Part shown: piece by piece, positions 1 through 12,480 of the stretch
Layout: every line of letters begins with the position of its first letter
How positions within the stretch are numbered: position 1 is the first letter of the stretch
Source: Lineus longissimus
Taxonomy: Eukaryota > Nemertea > Pilidiophora > Heteronemertea > Lineidae
Assembly (NCBI RefSeq): GCF_910592395.1
Contig: NC_088311.1
Coordinates: 9,180,501-9,244,500 of the forward strand
Reading direction: 5' to 3'
DNA: 64,000 nucleotides
Notes under the pieces: model-generated
What the model was told of the DNA's origin: nothing
The model's database searches: none
What the model saw: only the letters and a program-made list of their open reading frames with translations
Program-made: the position numbers and the translations under genes

Positions 1-542
1 CAAGTTCTGACGTACACTCATTGACTCAATGACTTTCAGCAAGTGCTATTTTTAGTTCCTGAAATCACCATTATCCTTAGTTTTTTTAGTTAATTCTTCC
101 TTCCAAACCTGGTTAATCCTTTCCTTGAGAACACAAAGCATGCAGGTCAACATGAAGCAGGACAACACAGAAAAACAACATGTAATGGAGAAATAAATGA
201 AAATAGAGTTAAGCAATGAACAGATTGCAAAATAAGTGAGAAATATGGAGCCAAATTAAGCTTCGTTACATCATTTCTGTCATGTCACAGAATGTGTTAC
301 AAGAAGCTGTGATGTGAAATCGGTAACTGAGTGTCTTGTGTTAACTGTTTTTGAGACATCCCCTAATTAGACAACTTAAATTGATTACACAACGTTAAGC
401 AATGTGTATTGGTGTACATTGTAATTGCGAGGCTGAACGAAAACTGAAGCAAACAGCAGATAAAAGTTCCTCTCTAAAGAATAAGCACAGGTTAGTTCTT
501 AGCACACCACATGGCGGTGCTGGCATGGCAGGGGGTACTTAC

Positions 543-3500
543 CGCTTGAGCAGTTGAATAACCAGCATTAAGACGTGGATCAGGCTGCGTGACTTCAGGA
601 CTGGCAAATGTGGCTCGTGGTGTGGGGTTAACTGACTGCGGTGGCTGCGTGCTGAAAAGTGCACGTAATAATTTCAAAGTTATATCTACTTTGCGTGTTC
701 TTTAGCAAGAATTTCAAAGAACGATGCAATTTTAGTTGTTTCCTGCACCTTGTCAAATCTCTGGCATACAGCTTAAAAGGCAATGAATTTGTCCCTGAAG
801 CTGCTGCTTGGTATGTCTAGTTTTACCTTTTGACTGGTATACATACAGGCAAGTACAGATCCATACTTGATACAGGCTGCAATATTTTCAAGGCTTGCCT
901 CATGCAATATCAATTTTGCTTTTGATCAAGTAAGGGATTTTAGAGATACGGAACTATTGCTGGGTAATAATATCGACATTTTGTTACACCATTCAGGGAA
1001 TACTATACTATGTCCCAGTTGCATCAGCTGGAAATTTAGGTGGAAGGAAAAAGTTCCACATTGATGTGCATTTTTAATTCAGATTATGGTCTACTGAGTA
1101 CATGTATGCAACCATCAACCCTACATCCCATGCAACTACATGTAAACGTGAGCTAGTTAATATAACAAGCTGTGTTGCTAAACATGAAATGAGTAGTGGA
1201 TTCGTCTCAATGGGTACCAGGATATTATCATAGTAGAATCTCAAATTCACTATGACAGCAAAAACAATAATTCAATGCAAAGCTATGGACACACCCAGGT
1301 AAATGTCTGTAAGATATTGTCGCAGAGGACCTTAAAAAATCCTGAATTATTAAACGAAATATGCACCTTTTTGTTTTAGAAGTAAAGTTTGTTTATTATA
1401 ATGTCACCCCTAATGATCGGGCCAGCCAGCTTTTGGCTTATGAGACACCATTTTACTTCCAAAACACTATCTCTAATGCCAAGCGACTGGCGAGAAGGCA
1501 GTTTGTACCGTACACGATATTGACGTCAGCTGGGGGCTTTATTAGCATCCTGGCATTGTGTCATCTAAACACCGGACACGAATAAAGAAATTGTTCGCTT
1601 TCATGAAGACCTGCAACATGATCTTGCAGAGATTTTCCTCTCTGTGCTCCCAGCCAATAAGATCCAAAACATTGCACACTCATAATTAACATGATTAATA
1701 GAGCCATTGAAGGTTCACAGCATATAAAGGCAAATTCTCTGGATTCACCGATCGAAGACCAGTTCTTAATGTTCAATTTAAGCTAGATATCTTGCACATG
1801 GTTTTTCAATGCCATTCGAAAGTTCAGTTCGGAAAGAGAATGAGTTCACGATACCAGGTTGTCCGATGATCATGACGTCATGTTATGGCTTGGCTTTTGT
1901 TTCAGCTCCTTTGTAATATATCAACAAGTCTTAGATCAGTGAAACTCGAGTAAACAGGATAAAACTTCTACGATTTATTTGCAACATACCACAACGTAAG
2001 TTAGTTGATCATAATAATGCAGTCTACTTCTACCAAGCAGCTCAAACCACAGCACCCTACAACCTCAGGAATCCAACCTCAGTAACATGAATAAAAAGAC
2101 TACGCCCACAACTGGAAAAAAAGATGTTTTTCAGAAACCTCGAACTTACATTGATTACAATGCAGTAGACGTCCTTGCGTCTGGCAAATTAAGACAAAAC
2201 AGCCAGTAAAATCAGTTTACTGGCTGTTTATTTTAGTAATAATATCATCGAACAGTACTTGATGAAATATTCTGAATCACGGAACAGCTGAGAGTTGAAA
2301 TGAAATGTTTGATTATGATAAGATGCATTTGTTTTACCATCTACTTTTTGCCATTTCAAACCAGGTTTTATAGATTTCCATAGAGGTGACTGCTACAAAA
2401 TCATCATTCAGCTCCCTCTTTAGTCTTGTTACCAACTTACTGAGGTTGGAAATAAACATGTACCATTGGATTGGATTGAGCGGTCTTGTAAAGAAAGGTA
2501 GTCGGGCCCTAGGTACAGGCGTATCACACCTGGCAAGAAAATGAAGCAAAAATACTTTTAACCCAAGCATTTGTCCATGATTTTTACTGATGTGATTGTA
2601 ATATCAGTACCCGGTAAAGCATCACTCTACATCTTGAGGACCCATTTTGATAAATGTCGAAGAAATAGACTGTATTCCTATAAGAGCAGCACTTGCTTGG
2701 ATCAAAAGACATGATGTCCTGCGCGTGACGTCATGAGATCATCGTGTCATCCACGAAACAATCAGATTTTTTTACGTCTGACCTTTTGACCTAATTTGCG
2801 AGACGTCTCACGTCTGAAGTTGCTCGACCCCTTCAACTGCTCCACTTTTATTAAGGAGGAATATCCACTATTCAACTGGTCTGAACTGGCTTGGTGTATC
2901 TTAAGTGAGGACACTTCCAATCAGTGCTGCATTTAAAGGCAATGAATGCAGCACTTGACTTCATATATGTGCCCAAACCAAAAGGAACTCTCTCAATCAA
3001 TGTTATCATTACGTTACTTAACCCCTTGCCTCCCGGTCAAGTCCGACTGAAACGTTCCCTTAAACTTTTCAAAGCTACAGCTTAAATACTATAGCCAATG
3101 CATACTATGTAGGCCTAAAAAATCGCTGAGAGAGGTCAAGCGTATTAATCCTGTCCCTTTTAGAGCTTGCTGTTGAAAAGTACTGATTGCTGTACTTTGT
3201 ATAAACTAAATGAACTTGAGTGAAGGCATACAACAGTAGAATGTTTACACATATTACAATATATTAAATTAAGCATTTGAAACTTCTAAAGTCAACTTAT
3301 AGGGCTTATAATGAACAGGTCAAGAAAACACCAATTTTCGTGAATGTCATTTTGATTGTTAATAATCATACCTACTTGACAACCATTTACAACCATTCTT
3401 GCAGCTATTATAAAGCAATCACTGAATTGAATACATGAACCAATTGGTTTCTTAAGATATGAGCTGCTTGTTTGGGTCGGATCCTAAGGATACCTGACCA

Positions 3501-6500
3501 GTTTCTCTACACTTTATACTAAAATATAAAAGAGTCTTGTCGGTGTCAAACCTTATTCATAGCGAGATAGAATAGGATCAGGCCAAATTGGCACCTGATC
3601 AAGGTTATATTCTTAATGGACTTGAAGCTCATCTCCATTGCTAAGTGTTTACCTTAGACACACTGAACAGTATTTAGACATCGGCTTAGCTTCTATATTC
3701 CTGAACAAATACCCCCAAACTAGGCCTACGCTGGATCAGACTAAGAACACCCACAATAAGTTTTATTTTCATTTCGCCTGTTTAAAATGCACTGCCTTCT
3801 ATTTCCAGAACATAAAAGGATCAAGCAAGAAACCCTATTGTGATTGTATGAAAGAATGTTCTCTGTGGTATTTTGCATAAAACACCAATGGTCCACTCAT
3901 CGATACTCATGGATATTGTAGTAAATGCTCGAATTGAAATTTTTTTTTCCCGATCTGCTAATTATTGTTTACATGTAGCACAAATTAGCCCCTTCATTAC
4001 CCTCAATAAGTGATGAAACTCATTGAAAGAGCCATTCAATGAAAATGCCATTTCCAGGAGGCCCGATCAATTGAGCATTCACGTTCTAAAAGGCAATCAC
4101 ATCAATTTTAAAAAGATGACCTCATTCAATCATATCAATCCAGACTACCTGTAGAGTTCGATCAACTCTCCAAAAAGACTTGGTTAATCTATTTATGATC
4201 ATTCATTTCCAATATCACATTCCTTCAGGTGTCTCTTTTAAAATCGTTTCTGAACTGTAAACGTACCTAAAGGTCTATCGAAGAAAAGAAATTGAATTTT
4301 AGAACGGGGTGTTTGCTGGGGACGATGATGTTACATGGCTTGGCTTGAACACTTCAAGAAGTTCGATGTTGGGGCCAAAAGTCATTCAACTTTTTGAACT
4401 TACATCAAGAATAAAGCAAGAGAAGTCAGAAGTTTAATTTCGACACAACTATTTAACATTATCGACTATGTATGTCTAAAAAAGACATTTTGAAGCCAGT
4501 GCATGCAGCTGCCGATGATGTTTTACAATAACTCCATACAATAGTCATGATAGTGGTGACCAGTCGAGTTCCAGCTATTCGGAATATTCCCCTCCACCAG
4601 TAAGGCAAGGATCAGCGTTTTGTGGGATGTCGCCAATTTGGGGAGTTGTCACCAACCCCAATTTGTGAAGATCCTTCAATATATCTGTTTCTAGCAACAA
4701 ATAATGTACCCGGCACAGTTTCTGCTTTCGTTTTCAAATTATCTTAGTCAAGGCAGTTCCTCCAAGTCCACGCCTTGGACATAACGGATGCTGTTTCCTA
4801 ATGTGATAAGACATACCCCAGGGTCCATGCACCCAATACTTACATTTCTTGAGGCATGAGTTCCCCCTCCACAACTTGCACCGGCCGGCCGCCAACAATC
4901 TTCATCCGAATGTTCGGTGTGTAGAATGTCCCAAACGGGGCATTCGCCTGGACGCGATTGTCCTTACGTAGGTAGTCATGCAGGGCATGGTCGCTCTAAA
5001 AAAGGATTGTGATATGAGATGAGATGACAAAAATAGTGGATTTTCATCTGTCAACAGTTACAGTGATTGCAATGTAATGTTTCGATTATTTATTGTGCAG
5101 AGTCATGAGGGGTTAGCAGATGCAAGACTGGTTTTAGTTGTGCAAAATTAAGTGCATTTTCAATTCAGTTATGTCACATACTAGTCATTTTATCATCACT
5201 GGTTCTGACCCCCCCCCCCATTGCTCACATAGATTTTGTACACGACATGCCCTTTCATAATCATAGCCAGAGATATTTTACGGAGGAAATGCAGGAAAAT
5301 GGCTTCTGCTTCTAGGCATTTCAGATTTTAAACACTTTTTAATATTGAAGGCTGTGGAAACCCCTTATATCCACTTCCATGACTTGAGATTTAAAAATCT
5401 TTATGAACTTTTATCACATTCACACAGACTCCCATCTTGACCTATGAGTTTTGGATCCACTCCGCTGACCCAGACTCTGTCACACCGTTACCTCTGATGG
5501 TTCAGATTCAGAATGATTATGATTCCTGGACAAGTAAAATTAGGGCCTACTCCTGATTTCTTTGGTGAAGGAGCTTCAGAGCTAAAAAGGCTTGATGTCT
5601 CTGAATTTTTAAGGTTACACTGCCCTCAAAAGCATGGCCCAATAACTTTGGAACTGTGGAATACATCCAGGATATTGACCACACTCAACTTCCTAAAAGC
5701 ATGATAAGGATTGAGGAAGCAGCTCGGGGAAGTTAATGAAAATGACTGAAATCAATGAAATCGTGCCTTTTTAAGTCAAGTTGTCAAGGAATCATCGTTG
5801 CATGCATCGGTACTTAGGACATGTGATTGTGTTTACTAGGAGTTCCTGGAGGAAGCAGATAGGGGAAGTAGATAAAAATGTGATATCAATGAAATCGTGT
5901 GACATCAATAAATCAAGTTGTCAAGGACTGTTAAAATCAGCTACATGGTATTTATTTTGGTTCTCATGTGGTCACAATCCAATTGGGTGACTCAAGGAAA
6001 TGGGGGCTGGGGCATGCTAAGCACTGACTATCAACTGTACCACATCAAAACCAACAATATGCTGCAAATGACCAGGTGTAGGCTGAAATAAACAAACCTG
6101 GAGTGTGACCAAACTTTCACAAACAACATGCACTTATCAACAATCAAAGAAATTCATAAATTTGGGATTGATGTCACAATGAATATGAAAACTTAGTGAA
6201 CACAAAACAGTATAACGTTCGATGTGATTGTGATGAATTCTAAAACACCTTGGTTGCAGCATTTTTAAAAGCACCGTTTACAGTGTGTATAAAGCACTGT
6301 GCCTCATTTTCATGGCAGCAGTAAAGCCTATGGTAAGGTTATCACAGCCACTTGGGTTGGTGCAAAATTTTGAAGTAACCGGTAGCCAAAAAGCAGACAA
6401 ATCACATCCCAATGTTTAGTTCAAAAGGTGTTTTAGAATAGAAATTGATACATCACTGTCGCTGTTACTATAATTTCTCACCAAATATCGTTTGGGTGAG

Positions 6501-8777
6501 GCTGTCATTTGCCCAAGAACTCAGCGAGGAGAGTTGGTTATTGCCTAATTCTACCCTTGCGATGTTTGCCGAGACAACCAAAACCGCCAGTTCGGTATCA
6601 ATTCCTTCATTCTCAACCAATACAAAAGGTTACCTTCTTGCTCCAAGACATGGTGATCAGTTCAACTGTAACTGATTTTCTAACACTGGAGGGGAGATAA
6701 AAAGAAACAGGATTCTGGTCATTACAAAATCTATTGTTGTAAAGTACCAGTTTGTATTCACAACTTCCCCTTGTGAAATTCGCCAAAGCTTTGTAAAAAA
6801 TCATAGGATAGGCCCAAATTCATAAAGGGCATTTAGGCTGTACATTGCATAACATATCGCACACAGGAAAGCCTTAGTTTTGGCCCTAAACGGTAACAGA
6901 TCAAAACATTGTCAGGCTGGAATAGAATAACTTCCTGAAATACAGTGGGACCACCATAAGCGGCGACCTCTCTATCAAGGACACCCTATCCATTAGGTAG
7001 GACTAGGACACTGCATTTGGTACTGAATTGGTTGTTTACATTAAACTTGACCTCTATTTAATCAGGACACTGCTCCAATAAGGACTCAGTCCCAAGGGTG
7101 GCCTTCATAGACAGGTTCTACTGTAAGTGCAATGGAGTAATGAAATGGAGGGGAGAACATTATTATTTTCAACTAGGACTATAAATATCATTGGTTCCCA
7201 ATAGCAACAACATGGCAGGATGTTTGTTACACAAAATCAAATGCACAACACTGTGAAGGGGAGAGAAATCAATCAAGGTTTTTTTCCCAGCATTCATTCA
7301 GATGTTGGTGAGTAAGAGGCATGCGTCCAAAATCACATGCTTTTTCAAGGCTATCCATCTTATTTTGATCTCTGCCTTACCGAAGCAAACAGTCCATATA
7401 AAAACATTTTTATAATTTGGCAAAATAATATTTTGACTTGGTAAGAATATATGTACATCATCATGGGCCAAATTATTCACTCTCCTAACCAAGAAGATTT
7501 TAAGTGCGATGAGCTTAGCTTATATCTCAATTAGAGGTGCTTTCATAGGCCGTACTCAAAAAGTCTGAAGCTTTAAATTGAATGCTTACAAGACAGTCTA
7601 CTGAATGGTGATAACTACTTTATGGAACCAAAGCTCTCTTGAAGACCCTGCACTGCTCAATAATACAAAATCCACATTAGAAATTGTATGTCATAGAAGG
7701 ATAGTCCTTTGGAATTGTCAGGGGATCTGTTCTGATTATCTTATTAGAAAGTTTGCTTAGCCTAGGCTTTACCTCATTTGAAATTGATGCTCAAGGGCAA
7801 GGTAACAAATCCTGTAAATCAATAGTAGGCAATGCTTATTTCATTCCTTGGATTTTCAGATATCTGTCTCAAAATGGATGTGTGCGCATGTATGTGTCTG
7901 TGTGTGGGGGTGGGGGGTTGATATAAAAATTTCTTATATTTTCGCCTGTTCAACTACCGGTCAGCGGTCATGGCGGTAGACAAGAAAGATCAGAATTTGG
8001 AAAGACATGAAAGATTTTGACTTTGGAACCATCTGTTTTATCCCAGATTTTACTGAATGTGGTAACTGGTAGCAATAGCAGTATAAGCAGGCATGTCCAC
8101 CATGACAATAGCACAAGGCACTTGGGGTGTGGGAACTTTTTCTTTCTCAATTTTCAAGTTATTGATGTGCCTTGATTCTGCAATCAAACAATTAATAGAA
8201 ATTAACTATTTTACATCTTAACTATAGCGCAGCCTTAGTTTTGTTGAGTTGCATTTTAAGGACTTGGTCATGTTACCAGGTGTCATTCCGCAAATGATTT
8301 AAGCATGTCATCTCTACTACACTGGCATGCATGTTGTGTAGGCCTACATGACATGCATTCAGATGCAAGCTGCAACCAGCCAGTTACAGTTATGCTACAT
8401 TGACTGAAATGACTCTGCATGACAACAACGAAAGAAAAAGATGCACGCCATGGACTGGAAGACAAATGAGAAATTGGAAGATAAATGTTAAGATCTGATC
8501 ATGAAGGTAGCAATCATGAGATGAGGAGGGTCACAGGCCGAATCATATCAATCGACAAGTGTCGGTAAGAGGTCAAATCATTTAAAAAAGGGTCCTCTGT
8601 GGATTACTTCTCCTTCTCCTTCCTTAACCCTTCATGGACATTTTATTTTTACAATAGTTTCACCCGTACTGACCCTGTGGGGCAATGAATCATGAATGTG
8701 GGAGGATGAATGAATTGAAGAAAGAAATCGAAACGGAAAAAGGGACTTTTACTCACCCGTCTCCCAACTTTGGGCAT
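543..8777 (-). CDS. Unrecognised protein, 5' four exons of a gene leaving the window
   Basis: Four minus-strand exons have good splice signals and matching phases: 8777-8757 (ATG, then GTGAGT; MPKVGRR, ends phase 0), 4995-4844 (TTTTTAG acceptor, GTAAGT donor, ends phase 2), 2529-2338 (CTTGCCAG acceptor, weaker GTAAAA donor, ends phase 2) and 651-543 (TTTTCAG acceptor, GTAAGT donor, ends phase 0). Joined they give about 158 codons with no stop. Exon 2 reads SDHALHDYLRKDNRVQANAP at its start. Exon 3 is rich in aromatic and basic residues (PLNPIQWYMFISNLSKL). Exon 4 is proline- and serine-rich. I see no signal peptide or membrane segment and do not recognise the family, so no function is assigned. 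If the weak exon 3 donor is not used, translation ends at the TAA at 2336-2334 and exon 4 would belong elsewhere. More small exons could lie in the long introns. The gene faces away from the cytokine-receptor gene. Confidence 0.5.
2197..2229. repeat. Perfect 14-bp stem, 5-base loop hairpin
   Basis: AAACAGCCAGTAAA at 2197-2210 is followed by loop ATCAG and its exact reverse complement at 2216-2229. It lies in the predicted intron just downstream (minus sense) of exon 3 of the left-edge gene. A smaller GACG/CGTC hairpin sits about 25 bp to its left. It may be a MITE remnant or a structured RNA; nothing seen decides between these. Confidence 0.6.
5710..5930. repeat. Diverged tandem duplication, period about 137 bp
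   Basis: The stretch starting GAGGAAGCAG near 5714 recurs near 5851, and ATCAATGAAATCGTG and CAAGTTGTCAAGGA recur at the same spacing. The copies differ at many positions. It lies in the first intron of the left-edge gene and overlaps no convincing exon. Confidence 0.55.
6941..7125. mobile_element. MITE family A copy 1 (TIR TACAGTGG...CTACTGTA)
   Basis: An approximately 185-bp element with inverted ends (TACAGTGGGACC on the left, GGTTCTACTGTA on the right) and internal TCAAGGACACCC. The internal text TGAATTGGTTGTTTACATT followed by TTGACCTC matches the second copy at 44427-44556 read on the opposite strand. It lies inside the first intron of the left-edge gene. No coding capacity. Confidence 0.6.
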
Positions 8778-9400
8778 GGTGATTGAGAACTATTATACGA
8801 AAATCGGTAACAACTATGGTGCCTTTAGAAGCTTGACATGCTGATCATACGCACAGAAAATAAAATACGAGAGAAATTATGTTTTCTATTGTGTAAAATC
8901 GGCAATCTTTGATCAGTTTACATGCCAAATTCAGTTGCTCAGTAGATGTTTACATACTCTGAATTAACACTATTCGTAGCGCGCGATTCAATACCATTAC
9001 AATAATACCAAAATAGTAACTAAAGTAGTTTTGACATATATAGTGCATACGGAAGGCAAATTTTGTTGTGTTTTCTATCTTTCTATCTGTTTTTTATTTT
9101 TTGTAGTTAGTAAAACACATTTAGAGAAGCTACGAACCGACGACTATTTATGCAAACTTGGGGCGTTCTAAAATGTGGAATCAGGAATGATTGCCAGCTG
9201 ACACGGCGAGGATCGTCATTAGGAGTTTCCGCAAACCCGCGAAATGCAAACGCAAAGTTCTATCCCATTAATATTGCTGAACCGGTGTGACTTGTCTGGC
9301 TACTCTAAGGTGTGACGGAGTCCAACGTAGGCCGAAGTCGAGTCCAAAACTCACTTGAGGGTCAAATGTGATGAAATTAGTAAAGCAACGATGAGAGGAA

Positions 9401-9629
9401 TTAAAGGGACACTATAGGCAGCAGCCAAGTAGGCCTAGGCAAGATAAAGTTAGACAAATCGCCAATAGGGTCTCTCCCATCTTTAATGATGTCAAAATTA
9501 TTCACGCTTGAACGAGGGATATGTTTAATGGTTAATTAAACATGACCCAGTGCCCTTACCGTGCCATATTAGTCACCTGAAGATGGCCAATTTAACCCCC
9601 CTGATGCTCCTGCCTATAGTTCTCCTTTA
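9401..9629. mobile_element. MITE family B copy 1 (TTAAAGGGACACTATAGGCA)
   Basis: Starts TTAAAGGGACACTATAGGCA and ends with the near inverted complement CTGCCTATAGTTCTCCTTTA. Related copies lie at 30159-30385, 55028-55247 and 55542-55627. The ends begin with TTAA, which fits insertion at or generation of TTAA, as in piggyBac-type elements, but the superfamily is not proven. Non-coding. Confidence 0.7.
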
Positions 9630-9669
9630 GAATCAAATTACACAGGGTAGCTTTTTGGTGTGATGGTCT

Positions 9670-9790
9670 GCCCCCCCCCCCCCCCCCCACAGGCATACGG
9701 GGGGGGGCAGTGCTTGTATAGGCCTAATTCATATTCCAAAATGACCCCCCCCCCCCCAGCTCGGGGATAGCCAACTGAATCCCCCCCCCA
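9670..9790. repeat. Poly-C / poly-G tracts
   Basis: Runs of C (about 20 bases near 9671-9690, then near 9746 and 9780) with an intervening G run near 9702. Such tracts can form quadruplex structures and are prone to length error in assembly. Confidence 0.8.
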
Positions 9791-11159
9791 TCTCGAGGAT
9801 AGTATATACAAAGTATATAATACGGTCGTATTATTCAGGATCGGAAATCATTTTGAAAGCCTACTATTTTCATTATCCAGTCGGTAGTTAAAGGGCCAAT
9901 GCGGCCTAACGGCAGTAGGACTACAATTCTGAGAGGCTGTGATTTCTGGTTGATATCCTCATATACTTGCGAGTGGGAGGATCACCCACCCCCCATCCCC
10001 CGCCCCCCATTTTGTGTAAAATAACGAAACCTGTCGTGATGATTTTGACGGCCACAACACTCACTGATAATATGAGGCATGACAAAAGGCCGGATACTAT
10101 ATATTTAGATTAATAGGGCAAAAACTATCTGTGACACAAATGATAACCGTCAGTAGTGCATCTTGTCGTGGTGTAGTGAAGCTTCAAACTTCATAACGCT
10201 TCCATCCAGCAGAGGCGAAGAGACTATACGGTACACTTGAACGGATACGCACACCATTGGATTCTTTTTCGCAATTTGGATAGATTACTAATAACCGTAT
10301 TTTAGACTCCCGGGCGGTCTATTTCGTCATCCTATTCATATTGTCTCAAAGGGTGAGGGACAAGGACGGTCCAGCGCGTTCGGAGTGTACCGCCGTATTT
10401 AGGGTATAGGCGCGTCCAGTCAAACTTCGCCGGGTTAGCCAATCTAGTCTCGCGAGATCCATACCAAGCGAGAATCGAGTGGTAAGAAACAATCTTGTTA
10501 CTAGAGGCGCTCATTTCGTTCCTTACAACTCTGAAAGTTTTAAATTTCGACACTGGGGCGAGTTTGGGTCACCTGGGAGAAAGTTACGTCATTTGCTGGC
10601 ACTGTTGAGCTGATCTTGCCGTTAGCAAGAGTTAGTCCAGGTAACCTCGACCCTATCCGCCGCTCTGTAATGGAGGAGACTGGTAAAAGAGTCTAAGCAA
10701 GAGTCAAAACTTCCACTAATAAGTGGTTATTTTCAATATTTGATGTTTAGGGAAAGATAGAATTAATGATGCTGATGCTCCCCTTTTACTTGACACAACT
10801 TTTGCCTTTGCTAGTTGCACCTAAAATCTATACAATTCAAACTTTGTAGGCATTGCGCACAATCTATTTCGCTACATTTCCGTCCCATCACGGGGCAATG
10901 GATCTATACAAAAAACCCAAAAGATTTCTTTTAAAACATTTCTAACAGTCAATATAAAACAAATCAAAGCAGATGCATGATGGTAAAAGGTAACATTGTC
11001 TTTTTTATGGTAGACTGGAGCTTGTAAGAATCCGAAAAAGAAGAAGTTCTGACTCTCAAGATGACAGTGCCCAGCTGTTCATGTGATAGGTATGATGATT
11101 ATTTGTTTCATGTTCTCAGCCTACTGCAGATAGACTACTGCAGATAGACTCCCCCGGGT

Positions 11160-11515
11160 ATATGGCTGACGCGAGTGGACAAAATTCAGAATTATGCCAC
11201 GGCATAAACAGGAATTGTGGTGCACCATAAATCAACCAATCAAAACATCGGATCTCGTGAATTATGTCGCGGCAGAATTCGGAATTATGCCACGGCATAA
11301 ATAGGAATTGTGGTGTGGCATAATTCGACCAATCAGAAAGTGGTAATCGTTTTATTTATGGTGCGGCATAAATCGCACTTCCGTCCACGATTCATATTTA
11401 TGCAATGGCGTAATTCACGAGATCCGATGTTTTGATTGGTCGATTTATGGTGCACCACAATTCCGATTTATGCCGTGGCATAATTCTGAATTCTGTCCAC
11501 TCGCGCCAGCCATAT
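11160..11515. mobile_element. 356-bp palindromic foldback element
   Basis: The left end ATATGGCTGACGCGAGTGGA is matched at the right end by its near-perfect inverted complement ending GCCAGCCATAT. Complementarity continues inward for more than 100 bp, through AATTATGCCACGGCATAA, GGTGCACCATAAAT and the AACATCGGATCTCGTGAAT stretch. Within each arm the motif TTATGCC-ACGGCATAA is itself palindromic and recurs. No coding capacity. It is a non-autonomous foldback/MITE-like element of unknown superfamily. Confidence 0.75.
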
Positions 11516-12480
11516 CTGTCTTGAAATATTTACTTTTCACGTTGTGTTGTTGATAAGATATGATATAGAACTTGACATTTTGGTAGTTGCGCCGAACCAA
11601 ACTTCCCCGAATCGGTGCTTTGTTAGCGTTTTGATCTCAGGTCGTGAGAGTGGGAGGTAATACGCCCACGATTCGAAAGTTACCTGGTTTCATACCGTTT
11701 CATTTTCAACGTGACCACCGGACAGGACAGAGCCGAGTTTCGCAATATGGGTCATTCTATATAAGGGGTGCCATTTCGAAAGTCAACAATTCAAAGGCGG
11801 CATTTTATAGAGAGGAGGGGAGCCCTTGGGTTAGCAAATCTGCATCCTCGAAAAAGCAGAGCCAGTCGTATCCTCCTCCCCTCGCACACATCACATAATA
11901 GTGCCGAGTGTTGGCGTGAAGTTCAGGAGGTACTAGATTTGCAGCTAGGGCGACTATGCTACACAGAGAGAAAGTATGCCAAATTTGATATGAATGCAAT
12001 GAGAAGAATGCCCACTTTTGATTCTGACTCAGTTCAGTAAGCGAAAATAAGCACCAAAATAGGAACATGAATTCGAAACCTTCAAACCTTGATCATTCTC
12101 TTAACTGATATAAACCACTAATTGACTGCTTAACATTTTTGGCATGGGACGAATGAACAGAGTTTTATCTAAAAAAGACTGCTTTTAAGTTCGTCATTCT
12201 CGGCAGTTACAGGGCTATTGATTTTCAAAAAAATCATGAAGAAAACAAGTCAACTGGTCAAATTTTTAATTTTCAGCCCCCACGTCCTAATTAATAATCA
12301 TGATACCACTTATCATCGCATGAACTGTACTGTATATTTTCATATCCGACAATAACAATGCGATAGGCAAATAGTTCTAATTAACTTGTGGCCTGTCAGG
12401 TTTTCATGACTTTCAGATGTGTCATGGACGACGTTACTTCCTGCTATTTATGACGGGTTACAAGCTAGAGAAACACGGAT

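Larger units (their letters stand above)
8778..12480. other. Divergent intergenic region, 3.7 kb
   Basis: This separates the 5' ends of the left-edge gene (minus) and the receptor gene (plus), so both promoters should lie here. I could not place a TATA box or a defined CpG island with confidence, though 10310-10680 has more CpG than its surroundings. It holds a MITE (9401-9629), homopolymeric C/G tracts at about 9670-9790 and 9980-10010, and a 356-bp palindrome (11160-11515). Short open frames around 11640-12070 overlap on both strands and look like chance. Confidence 0.5.

Noticed and set aside
32-140. Tiny possible minus-strand exon near the left edge
   Set aside because: Only a 15-bp block with a weak donor; not enough to support.
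11644-12068. Overlapping frames on both strands before the receptor gene
   Set aside because: No splice support, no motif, and mutually overlapping.
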